DNA of 64,000 nucleotides from a cyanobacterium endosymbiont of Epithemia clementina EcSB (lineage in GTDB: Bacteria > Cyanobacteriota > Cyanobacteriia > Cyanobacteriales > Microcystaceae): assembly GCF_029919255.1 (NCBI RefSeq), contig NZ_CP123991.1, positions 1-64,000 of the forward strand. The letters run 5' to 3'. Shown here in pieces: positions 13,468-22,585 of the stretch (position 1 is the first letter of the stretch; every line of letters begins with the position of its first letter). The translations under genes and the position numbers were made by a program. Under the pieces are notes generated by a model. That model did no database searches and had not been told where the DNA came from. It was given only the letters and a program-made list of their open reading frames with translations.

Positions 13468-14595
13468 ATAATTTACTCCTGCTTATAAAAATTGTTTTTT
13501 TACAAAAACTATCAGATATATTAGCAATGTAAAATCGGTAGTAAAAATTATAGACGCAAAATCGTATCATATCATATTTTTTATTTATTAAAAATAATTT
13601 AAGTATCAAGAATTTTTGATGCATATTTTTTAAAAAAATTAGCCATGAAATAGCAAGATGTAAACGTATTTATTTAATTTATAGCAATACATTTAAAAAA
13701 TTACTTTGAATAATAAAAAACATTATTATAACATCTTAGTCAATCTAAATTAAATAAAGTAATAGTTAATTCTTAAAAGATATTAATGTCAGAATAGTTT
13801 ATAAACTAAATAATAAAATATTGAATATCTAAATATTAGAGATTATTCTTAATCTAAATAATTTTAAATTATATTTACTCTCTAAAACTAGATTTAAAAT
13901 CCACAAATGATATTACAGATTTTTTTAAAAAAAACTTAATTTTAAAAGTAAAATGATTAAACTTTTACTGATTACTTCAGTGGTTTTTGAATAAACTTTA
14001 ATTCTTCTATTTAGAACAGTAAGATAGATGTTTTAACAAAAAATTTCTATTAAGTCAGTATTAATAAATAAATAATTTTAAAGAAATAAAATAAATACGT
14101 AAATAACTATTTTATAACTATTTCATAGAAAAAATAGTTATAAAATATAGTCTCTATTTTTTTAGAAAATTAAATTTTATTATTGTTAATAAATAAAATA
14201 TATAGAAATAAAATCCATGATCTAATTGTTAGAAAATTTAATTAATAAAATTAATTATGAGAAATTAACTTTAAGCATATAATTTTTTATCTGAATACTA
14301 ATTACTGCCAAATAAACTATTTTTAGGATATTTATATCCTAAAAATAAATAATTTTTTAAAAAAATAAAGATATTAGAAATTCTTTAGTTCATTGAATAA
14401 GATAATTACAAGAGGTTATAAATAATAAAATAATATCCAAAAATTACATATAAATAACCGATAGTTTATAACTAGTTTTTTTAGACAAAAGAGTGGGTAT
14501 TAAAGTGTTCTAAACAAGCTTTTTTTAAAAGATAGAAAATAGCTATAAGTTCTCAATAAATAGACCTTAGATAGAATCAAGTAAATTAATCTAGA

Positions 14596-14626
14596 TTTAG
14601 ATAAATTTTTTAAAAATTTATCTAAA
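14596..14626. repeat. Near-palindrome, 15-bp arms
   Basis: Bases 14596-14610 pair with 14612-14626 around a single central base. It is immediately followed by the next hairpin at 14642. Confidence 0.8.
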
Positions 14627-14641
14627 CTCATAGTAAAGACT

Positions 14642-14690
14642 AAAAGAATTGAGTATTATTTGATTAGATCAATTAATACTCAATTCTTTT
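14642..14690. repeat. Inverted repeat, 17-bp arms plus inner stem
   Basis: Outer arms 14642-14658 and 14674-14690 pair perfectly. After one mismatch an inner stem (TTGAT with ATCAA) continues, so nearly the whole 49 bases can fold. Confidence 0.8.
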
Positions 14691-15054
14691 GTAAAAAAAC
14701 TTTAGACAAGATACTAAATAGCTTTTATATGCTAATCAGCAGAAAAATATTATAGTTAAAATTTATTTAAATAGGTTTTAAAAAATAGAATAAAAAATCT
14801 AAATTAAACTAATTATATCTAATATATTGCCATTATTATTTTTTTCGCTGTCTAATTTATTGTCAGTCTATTTCATGAGATTAAATAGTCTTGCTACTAT
14901 TTTGTTAGTATATTTTAATTTAAAGTTTTTATTTGTTTACACTAAGTTTATATATAAAATATAGACTGTAAAACAATTTTTTGAAATATATCGCACTGGT
15001 TTTATGGTAACTTCTGTGATAAAAAAGTTATAAATAATTAGTCTAATTTATTTT

Positions 15055-15930
15055 ATGGTTACTCCTTCTAAATCAACCTCTGAACCTACTTGGCTAACGA
15101 TTATTCGACTCTTACGGTGGAATAAACCTGCTGGAAGGCTTATTTTAATGATTCCTGCGTTATGGGCAGTTACTTTAGCGTCTGGCGGAACGCCTCCCCT
15201 CCCATTAGTGGGAATAATTATTTTAGGAACCTTAGCCACCAGTGCGGCAGGTTGTGTTATCAATGATTTGTTGGACAGAGATATTGATTCTCAAGTAAAA
15301 AGGACTCGTACCCGTCCTTTAGCAGAAAAGTCTTTATCCGTAAAAGTAGGTATTATTGTTGCTTCTATTGCTCTAGGATGCGCAGTTATTTTAGCTTTTT
15401 ATCTCAATAACTTAAGTTTTTGGCTATGTATCGCTGCGTTTCCTGTTATTGTTTGTTATCCTTTGTCCAAGCGAGTTTTTCTTCTTCCCCAATTAGTTTT
15501 ATCCTTAGCGTGGGGGTTTGCTGTTTTAATCAGTTGGACAGCAGTGACGGCTCGATTAGAACTTCCTACTTGGATATTATGGGGAACAACAGTATTTTGG
15601 ACATTAGGATTTGACACAGTTTATGCTATGTCAGATCAGGAAGATGATAGAAAAATTGGAGTTAATTCTAGTGCCTTATTTTTTGGTTCTTATGCTGCTG
15701 ATGCTGTAGGAATATTTTTTGCAATAACTGTTGTTTTATTATCCTATTTAGGAATAGTTTTAAGACTTGAAATTGCATTTTGGATTACTGTAGTTATTGC
15801 CCTAGTAGGTTGGACAGTCCAATATTTTTACCTCCGTTCAACAGATATACCAAAATCTGTCTATGGAGAAATTTTTCGTCAGAATGTCATATTAGGTTTT
15901 TTCTTATTATTAGGAATGGTGTTCGGTTAA
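15055..15930 (+). CDS. ubiA: 4-hydroxybenzoate polyprenyltransferase
   Basis: Membrane prenyltransferase joining a solanesyl-type chain to 4-hydroxybenzoate; in cyanobacteria it acts in plastoquinone synthesis. It has 291 residues and about eight hydrophobic segments. The first Asp-rich motif is NDLLDRDIDSQVKRTRTRP (near residue 72) and the second is YAMSDQEDDRKIG (near 196); both chelate Mg-diphosphate. The N-terminal LLRWNKPAGRLILMIPALWA is typical of the cyanobacterial form. It stands alone. Retention in a genome losing photosynthesis is explicable because respiration also uses plastoquinone. Confidence 0.93.
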   Translation: MVTPSKSTSEPTWLTIIRLLRWNKPAGRLILMIPALWAVTLASGGTPPLPLVGIIILGTLATSAAGCVINDLLDRDIDSQVKRTRTRPLAEKSLSVKVGIIVASIALGCAVILAFYLNNLSFWLCIAAFPVIVCYPLSKRVFLLPQLVLSLAWGFAVLISWTAVTARLELPTWILWGTTVFWTLGFDTVYAMSDQEDDRKIGVNSSALFFGSYAADAVGIFFAITVVLLSYLGIVLRLEIAFWITVVIALVGWTVQYFYLRSTDIPKSVYGEIFRQNVILGFFLLLGMVFG

Positions 15931-16087
15931 TTTTCAGTTTTAAATACTGTATAGATAGCAATATTTTTTAAATTTTTTAAGTTTGATAGAATTAAAATGG
16001 TTTTTTTCTTTACTGCCTCAACAATTGTAGTTAAATCTCTTTTCTGGAAAATATTCTCAACTACTTTTTATTCAAAAAATTATTTCC

Positions 16088-16440
16088 CTATAACAATATA
16101 AACTTGCTATATATTCTTCATAACCGTTTTAATGTAGAGTCTTTTTCACATCATCCCACAATAATCTAAGTTCTGTCTTAATGAACTTCTCAGTGGTTTC
16201 AGACAACGAGAATAGGATCTATTGGGGTTAACAATATTTGCTCCTTTAAATTTAAATCCTCAAGAAATAATCATACGTGGGGATACATTGTGTGGCTTAG
16301 GGAATGACGTTTAACAGCAAGAAAGCTAACTGATTGACCACTTCTTAAATCTGTAATCTTTCTTAATAGAGCTAAGGTAAAAAACTTAAATAGAGGCTAG
16401 GTCCTGGAATAATATCAGAATTTTAAAATAAATTAAAGAA
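16088..16440 (-). pseudogene. Decayed unidentified gene
   Basis: One minus-strand frame reads KITDLRSGQSVSFLAVKRHS, then LSHTMYPHV, stop, LFLEDLNLKEQILLTPIDPI, LVV, and on with TGA/TAA/TAG interruptions to about 16088. No frameshift is needed over about 100 codons. Several stops are TGA where Trp would fit. The family is not recognised. The remainder of the gap 15931-17200 shows nothing else clear. Confidence 0.5.
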
Positions 16441-17200
16441 GATAAATTTAGCCAAGACTATAAATTTTACAACATAAATCAAGGCTTTCATCATAAACTC
16501 TACCAAAAGCAAAACTATTGAGCAAACTTTGACACGACAAAAACGATAAATTCCTTCTTTTAAAGATAATTTAAGGTTTTTTATTTTTAAAAAAATACGG
16601 TTTGAGATTTTTTTATTGAGCCCAAAACTTCTATTTTCTAAGGGTCAGCTAGTAATTTCTGAACCTTTAACTAAAAATTTTGGGTTCCTCCAAACTCGTA
16701 GAATTTATTATATTTTTCAGCTACTATTTATTTAGTAATAAGAAAATTGACTATAGTAAAAGTCAATTTTTTAATAACTTTAATTAGTTTAAACGGCTTA
16801 AGGCTATATTTATAATGCTGTTTGAGAGGATGATTTTCAGCAACTGGTCAATGAAAATAAACCGTCTATAATCTTTGCTTAAACAAGAGTTTTGAAAAAG
16901 TGACGATATCCTAAACGAATTTTATGAAAAGTAATCCTATTTTCATAAACTTCCCAATTGGGAAGAAAAGTTAGTTAAAGTCATCTTATCTGTTAGTTTT
17001 TCTGAATCGTCAAAATCTTTCAAAGCTCTGGCTATCATAGTTAGATTTTCGTCCGAGTTTCCGAGGCAAATATCACCAAACTTGAGAAGATTAGCAGTAG
17101 GCTAAGTTTCAACAGTCTTCAATTTACAACAAAGTCTAATACAGAACCTCAGTAGAAGCATGCATTAACTCAATTTATGACTAGAATTATCTTTAGAAAA

Positions 17201-17274
<74 letters not shown>

Positions 17275-17333
17275 TCGCCTTTCCTATCATAGCAAAAACT
17301 ATAAGTATATGGCAAGTTATTTGCTAAATAATT

Positions 17334-18287
17334 TTACAGCATGGATAATTCCCCAATGACTTCAAGACGTTTATAGTTACTAAGACTCATAAATTTTTCG
17401 GCTAAGGTTTCGGCTACACTAGGAGTTATCCAACCCATACTTCGCAACACATGAATAGCTGTAGCGTATTTAGCTCGTTTTGAACCGTCCATTACTTTAA
17501 TGGCTAATCCCATTCCCTGTCCTACACGACCAACACATTGAATGCCTTCAGCTCCAGATTTACTCACGAGTTCTCCTTCAGTTAAACGCATCAATTCTGT
17601 ATCAAAGGCTCCCACCCCAGCTACCATCGTCGGGTAGTAAACCATTGCTCGGACAATTCTTTCTAGGTCTAGGTTATTCCCCGATGCTAACTGAGCGTAT
17701 AAATGAGCCATTTGACTAAGTTTCATAGAGTAGGTAGGAGCTCCACAATCATCGTGAGCACTGATCAATTCTGCTCCTGGCATGGCTAATAATTCACTAA
17801 TTTTGTCTAAAATTAAGTTTTGTACAGGGGAAGATTTTTCAAGATATGTATTAAGGGGCCAGTTGCGTTGTCGACAAATAGCTAACATTGCAGCATGTTT
17901 CCCCGAACAGTTGTGCTGTAAAGGACTTCGGCATCCTTCAGGAATTGGGCATTGCAATGCACTGGGGTCAATATCCGCTCGCCAGAGTACATTGAAAACC
18001 TGTCGTGCCTGTTCAACCGTCCCTTGGTGAGAGCTACAAATAACTGCTAAGTCTTTATCATTAAGCTCATAGCGTTCTAAGGTTCCAGTAGTAACTAGAG
18101 CTAAGGACTGAAAGGGTTTTAGGGCTGAACGAACAAAGGCTGTGGTTTCAGAATTTCCGGCGACTAGTAAGAGTCTTCCACGAGCATCACAAATCATTGC
18201 TTCAACTTGATGGGCTGACTCAACAATGCCCTCCCGTAATAAGTGAACTTCTAGTTTAGGAGTATGGGTGCGTGTTCCTCTGGTCAT
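17334..18287 (-). CDS. Asparaginase II family protein
   Basis: Member of the thermolabile L-asparaginase II family (PF06089), expected to hydrolyse asparagine to aspartate and ammonia. It has 317 residues, normal length. Recognisable elements are the N-terminal HLLREGIVESAHQVEAMICD, SALKPFQSLALVTTG, the HNCSGKHAAMLAICR block, ISAHDDCGAPTYSMKLSQMA, and the C-terminal GEGIQ-like block ending GRVGQGMGLAIKVMDGSKRA. It is the last gene of a minus-strand run RsfS, CGLD27, asparaginase with gaps of 26 and 49 bases, probably an operon. Activity on asparagine is family knowledge, not visible here. Confidence 0.9.
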   Translation of the reverse strand: MTRGTRTHTPKLEVHLLREGIVESAHQVEAMICDARGRLLLVAGNSETTAFVRSALKPFQSLALVTTGTLERYELNDKDLAVICSSHQGTVEQARQVFNVLWRADIDPSALQCPIPEGCRSPLQHNCSGKHAAMLAICRQRNWPLNTYLEKSSPVQNLILDKISELLAMPGAELISAHDDCGAPTYSMKLSQMAHLYAQLASGNNLDLERIVRAMVYYPTMVAGVGAFDTELMRLTEGELVSKSGAEGIQCVGRVGQGMGLAIKVMDGSKRAKYATAIHVLRSMGWITPSVAETLAEKFMSLSNYKRLEVIGELSML

Positions 18288-18336
18288 TCGATTCTAAAGT
18301 TTAGGATTGTGGGTTGGTATTGAATACGTCAAAATA

Positions 18337-18837
18337 TTATTGAGACAGCCACACCATGATATCACCAATGATAATACCTCCAATAATCACTTCTGTACGA
18401 GTTAGACGTTGTAAAATTGGAGTTACTTGATGGGAGACAATTAGGCGATCACGAGTTAACACTTCTGGGGGTTTAAGCCAGGTTTGTCCGTCATACCATC
18501 CTGACTCTTCATAAAAAATTGTTTTTTTTCTTAGGCGATCACCTACATAACACCAGCCTAATCCTAATTGTATGACGACGAAGGAAACCATCAACCCTGC
18601 CCCGAAGTTATTGCACAGGATAAACAAAAAAGGGGATGTTCGAGGAGGAAAACTAACTGCAGCAATGGGACTAGTTAACATCCATCCAATTAATCCTACA
18701 TAAATAATTTTCCGCCAATAGAGTTTGGTTTCTAGAGTTGCCCATCGAAAAAACCACGATTTTTTTAAGTCTTCGTATTCGTTAACCGGTTGTTGTTCAG
18801 TAGGAACAGGACAGATGTTTGTGGGCAATTTCCTCAT
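18337..18837 (-). CDS. CGLD27/Ycf36-type membrane protein (DUF1230)
   Basis: A 166-residue protein of a family confined to cyanobacteria and photosynthetic eukaryotes; the algal member CGLD27 has been linked to iron nutrition. Recognised by CPVPTEQQPVNEYEDLKKSW near residue 10, two hydrophobic stretches (about 45-62 and 72-95), and LRKKTIFYEESGWYDGQTW, then KPPEVLTRDRLI. A final hydrophobic segment ends the protein. It lies between rsfS and the asparaginase gene in a tight cluster. Its precise role is unknown; retention here argues against a function purely in photosynthesis. Confidence 0.85.
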   Translation of the reverse strand: MRKLPTNICPVPTEQQPVNEYEDLKKSWFFRWATLETKLYWRKIIYVGLIGWMLTSPIAAVSFPPRTSPFLFILCNNFGAGLMVSFVVIQLGLGWCYVGDRLRKKTIFYEESGWYDGQTWLKPPEVLTRDRLIVSHQVTPILQRLTRTEVIIGGIIIGDIMVWLSQ

Positions 18838-18863
18838 AATAATTGTATTTGTATAGCTTGTAA

Positions 18864-19271
18864 TCAGGATAATTCAATACGTTCAGCATGACCCCAAAAG
18901 GCTTCTAATTTATAAAATTCTCGTTCTTCAGGCAAGAGAATATGAACGATAACATCCCCATAATCTTGAAGTATCCAAGTTCCTTGTCGTTTTCCTTCGA
19001 TGCGTAGGGGAGATTGTCTACAGGTCTGATCGACCTTTTCCTCGATCGCATCAGCAATTGCTTTCACTTGAGTGGTAGAAAACCCGGTAGCGATAACAAA
19101 GTAGTCACTTAAGTAAGAAATTTCTGTGACTTTCAAGACAACGATATCATCGGCTTTGCGGTCATCAGCTGCTTGGACGATCGCGCAGATGATGTTTGGG
19201 GTTTTTGGGTCAGTTGAATTATCTGTCACCGTTAGAGTGTTCTCTGAGAAAGATTGTTCGTAATTGATCAT
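18864..19271 (-). CDS. rsfS: Ribosomal silencing factor RsfS (Iojap/DUF143)
   Basis: Binds ribosomal protein uL14 and blocks subunit joining when nutrients are short. It has 135 residues with the family core: VQAADDRKADDIVVLKVTEI, then SYLSDYFVIATGFSTTQVKA, IADAIEEKV, GTWILQDYGDVIVHILLPEE, and the C-terminal REFYKLEAFWGHAERIE. The N-terminal 25 residues are Ser/Thr-rich and variable, as usual in cyanobacteria. It is first in the three-gene cluster with CGLD27 and asparaginase. Confidence 0.95.
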   Translation of the reverse strand: MINYEQSFSENTLTVTDNSTDPKTPNIICAIVQAADDRKADDIVVLKVTEISYLSDYFVIATGFSTTQVKAIADAIEEKVDQTCRQSPLRIEGKRQGTWILQDYGDVIVHILLPEEREFYKLEAFWGHAERIELS

Positions 19272-19369
19272 TAAGCTTTGTTTTATCTTAGACCTTCAAT
19301 TATTTATGGTTTAAGCAAGGTCAAAGTGTTAATTATTCTTGGTAACTGCGCTAGAATCTATTTTAGTTT

Positions 19370-19690
19370 GAAAAAATGCCCAATTGCAAGTCAAAATAGT
19401 TCTTGAGATGAATATGACGATGGATGGCTATCCGAATTAAGTTTTTTAAGCAAACGTCGAAGACTTGCTGCACGCTTTCATAAAAGTCTTGCTAACCAAA
19501 TACAACGTATGTACTCTGACTCTAGCGTATTTTCCTAATTATATTCTAAGACATTAGCTGAAAATACGATACACATCTGAGGACTGGCTAGAGTAGAATT
19601 ACTTATAGCTGTCAACATCTCTTTATTTTTTACCTCAAATTGTTCTTTAGTTATAACCGTATTTATTTCTTGCGATGGCTAAAAGTTTAT
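19370..19690 (+). pseudogene. Decayed unidentified gene
   Basis: One plus-strand frame reads KKCPIASQNSS, stop, DEYDDGWLSELSFLSKRRRL, AARFHKSLANQIQRMYSDSS, stop, then LARVELLIAVNISLFF. Only three stops occur in about 95 codons, and a basic helical middle is followed by a hydrophobic end. The family is not recognised. A terminator-like hairpin lies 590 bases downstream on the same strand. Confidence 0.45.
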
Positions 19691-20283
19691 GTGGAGAATA
19701 TAATTGAGCCAAGTCATGCATCAATCTTGTAAACGCTATTTTCTAGAGGATAACCTGATAATAAGTAGCTAATTCAATAAACACTCTCTCTCCTCCTAAA
19801 ATTAGGTTATAGACAATTAGTATAAATTTTGTTTTCTAACCTAATAAATTATCTGCCTTTCTATACTTATCTATCATTAGAAACTGTTTATTTTCCTATT
19901 GGAGTAAACTCATCTTAATAATTTTCAAGCTCTTGTCATAAAAATTACATTCATACTTTCTAAGGTCATTAAATAAATTTACTAAATTTTTACAACCAAG
20001 ATAAATTATCAACAATTAAGTAATTTACTCTTTGAGATATAAAACTTTTTTAAAGTTAACAAACACTTCTACTAAAAAAAATAATTTTATATTTTTTAGT
20101 AAATAGGGTTCTCTACTTCGTAATTTTTCTCTTAATACTTAATTTATTAAGGAGTTTTTATGGGTACTCTTTTAAAAAATTTTTACTCCTATTCTATTGC
20201 TTTTTAAAGTCATATAAATTGCGTTAAAAATCAAAGTATTTTAATGACAGAGTTAAATATTTACTAAAAGATCTTTATCTCTT

Positions 20284-20340
20284 AAAAAGAATAAAAACCT
20301 TTGTTTTATCTTAAACAGAGGTTTTTATTCTTTTTTTTAT
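20284..20340 (+). terminator. Rho-independent terminator, orphan
   Basis: Stem of 17 bp (20284-20300 with 20319-20335) extended by an inner TGTTT/AAACA pairing, followed by a run of eight T on the plus strand. No intact plus-strand gene lies upstream; it probably belonged to a lost gene. Confidence 0.7.
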
Positions 20341-20437
20341 TTTACCAGCTAAACAATTATGAAATTGTATCGGTTTCAAATATTTCACAAATAAATTTTT
20401 AAGTTAACTTTCTGATGACTTTATAATTGCTTTGTGA

Positions 20438-20985
20438 CTAAAGCAAGAAAATTACACCTAAAATTGAAAGCAAAAGCCCTAATACTACCCAAATAAAATA
20501 ATTGTCTTTGGTGTTTATCTGACTTAGATCTTCTGAATTAATCACGAACTTCTTCTGTAATCTGTTAGTAGGTTTGGCAGCAATATATTGGAGGTTGTTT
20601 TGAATTTACACTTCCACCAAATCAAGAATTTATACCATCTATTCTTCAGGACGTTTAAGTTTGGGAGCTTGGAGAATATAAAGAATTTCTTTACTTTGTT
20701 TCCGAATGTCAGAACAGGGGTGACAGGTCAAGGTTTGGCATAAAGTGATCGCATGGTGTAATCTTCCTACAGCTTGATAAGCGGTAACTAACCACATCTG
20801 AACTTCTCCTCCTAGTTGGGATGACAAGTTAACTAATTCGGTTGCTTCTTCGAGAACTTGGACACTCAGATGATATTGGCCTAGTGCTAATAAATCTCGT
20901 CCTACTTGATATTTAAGTTGGAATTGTTCTTAATTTAGAGCAGTCACAATATCAACAGTTTTTAGGGTAAACAATTTCAAACTTA
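20438..20985 (-). pseudogene. Small TPR/C-terminal-anchor protein, inactivated
   Basis: The minus strand stays in one frame through about 175 codons. It reads FTLKTVDIVTALN-stop-EQFQ, LKYQVGRDLLALGQYHLSVQ, VLEEATELVNLSSQLGGEVQ, MWLVTAYQAVGRLHHA, IRKQSKEILYILQAPKLKRP, EE-stop, and after two more stops ends with a membrane anchor, YFIWVVLGLLLSILGVIFLL. This is a conserved cyanobacterial small TPR-like protein (RxKxLLYILxAPxLKRP signature). Four in-frame stops, one at a Gln and one at a Trp position, and no frameshift. A TTG-started piece (20639-20827) is still open but is clearly an internal fragment. Confidence 0.75.
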
Positions 20986-21147
20986 ATAATTATATAGCTA
21001 TAGTCATTAGGCTATAGTAATAGGCAATTAAATGAGGTGATTATTTAAGCTATAGATAGTTATTGATAACTGAAATTTAAATACCCAACAATTAAAGTAT
21101 ATTATTCTGTTATTTATTTTTTTTTAGATAAGGACAGACAACTTTTA

Positions 21148-21270
21148 TCAGTTGATAAGTAGTGGAATGATTAAAGCATAAACAGTAAACATGAAAATTA
21201 CAACCACAATTATCAAAAACAGAAAGTTGCTTATATTATTTTCTGGATAAGATTGAGCAACTTCTCTCAT
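21148..21270 (-). CDS. Small single-span membrane protein, uncertain
   Basis: A 40-codon ATG frame encoding MREVAQSYPENN, ISNFLFLIIVVVIFMFTVYA and LIIPLLIN: a short polar head and one transmembrane helix. It begins six bases past the stop that ends the RluA remnant on the same strand. It is intact while its surroundings are riddled with stops, and it has the shape of cyanobacterial small membrane subunits, but I do not recognise it. It could be a surviving small gene or a chance frame. Confidence 0.4.
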   Translation of the reverse strand: MREVAQSYPENNISNFLFLIIVVVIFMFTVYALIIPLLIN

Positions 21271-21276
21271 AAAAAA

Positions 21277-21790
21277 TCAAGGATTGCCGACTAAAAAATC
21301 ACTGAGAAAAACAAAATAAATGCGAATTTGATGGGATCGTCCTGTGAGAGTAGTTGCTTGTATTAAATTTGTCTCGGAGATATGTTTCAGGATAATACAA
21401 TCTCTGCAAGATGATAATCCATCGTGGTTTGCACGGTAAACACGCACTAAAATAGGATAGAGAGTTTTGCTAATCGATTAGTAAGTTAAAAAACAAGTCT
21501 GCAGATTACTTTTACTTATAAAAGTACTATAAAAATCATTAATATTCCCTTGATGTATCTCTTGAGTAAGATAGAAAGGAAACGTTGGCAACTTTTCTAG
21601 TAAAATCAATCTAGAGGTTTCGCAACTTAAACGTGTAAGAATATTATCCTAGTCGTGAAAAAGTGTTAACATCCGTGGAACACTTTTAAGTAATATCTGC
21701 TACGTTACAATCCTTTGTTACTACCGTACCTGACCAGAATAGAAATACCGTCAGCATATAGTAATCTAAAATCGTCTGCTTAGCATTTGA
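21277..21790 (-). pseudogene. RluA-family pseudouridine synthase, inactivated
   Basis: RNA-modifying enzyme family. Reading leftward: YADGISILVRYGSNKGL matches the substrate-entry segment, LTRLSCETSRLILLEKLP corresponds to the catalytic HRLDxxTSGLLLL motif with the catalytic Asp lost (RLD has become RLS), HISETNLIQATTLTGRSHQI then RIYFVFLSDFLVGNP matches the late TGRxHQIRxHL...GHPLVGDP motif. These lie in different frames with stops between, and the C-terminal end after VGNP is gone. Loss of the catalytic Asp and frame breaks make it non-functional. Confidence 0.8.
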
Positions 21791-22585
21791 AAGCTTGACC
21801 TATTTTTAATAAATCCATCCTTTATTCGTGGTAAATGTCGAAGAATATGATCTAAAAACTAATTATAAATTTAATTTTTTCTAGTTAATTTACTTAAATA
21901 TTTACGTTTATAACTTTCATTAAATAAATGTTATAAACATAAAAAGACAACCATAAAAATCTACAGTAACTTTATACTTAAACGATATCTAAATAGGTAA
22001 GCTTAAATGAGTATAAACTAGAAAATCAGTTAAAGAAAAGAAAACATTAAATACTAGCTTGACTAAAAATTTAGTCTATGATGGGAAACAAAAATATTTT
22101 TTAAAAAATTAATAAAATAAAGATTTACTTAAACAAGGTAAATTAAAACAAGTTAAATTTAACTCTAATTTTCTAGATATATAAATGCATCCCGTTCACA
22201 TTTTTAACATTTATTTATAGCTACTTACCTATCATGGTTGTCATCTTTTTCTTATAACATCAATTCTTCTCAGTTAATTAGCCTCATAGTTTATTATACA
22301 AATTTAGTTTACTCTTAATTTCTTAAGATTTTAGGTTAGGCTTAAAAAAATAAAGAATTTTACTTTCACTCCTAAAGTAAAAACAAAATAAATAATTTAG
22401 TTAGGCTCCAGTTTTAGAGATTTTTATAGAAAAAATTGCTTCTATATCAATTAACTGTTTAATGCTTTAACTATAAGTTTTGTTCTCTATTGACCACTCT
22501 AAAGGGGAATTTGTACCTACAAGTCTACCCAGACTTTAGAACTCTCATTAATATAGGTGATAGCAGTGACATAGATTCACAATAA

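Larger units (their letters stand above)
13333..15054. other. AT-rich gap with hairpins
   Basis: No gene or readable remnant found. It contains strong inverted repeats at 13422-13467, 14596-14626 and 14642-14690, and weaker ones near 14100-14150 and 14310-14345. Confidence 0.5.

Noticed and set aside
16088-16440. Use of TGA as Trp, suggested by TGA at several Trp-like positions in a remnant
   Set aside because: Intact genes in the window use TGG for Trp and stop at TGA as well as TAA/TAG, and the same remnant has TAA and TAG too, so simple decay explains it.
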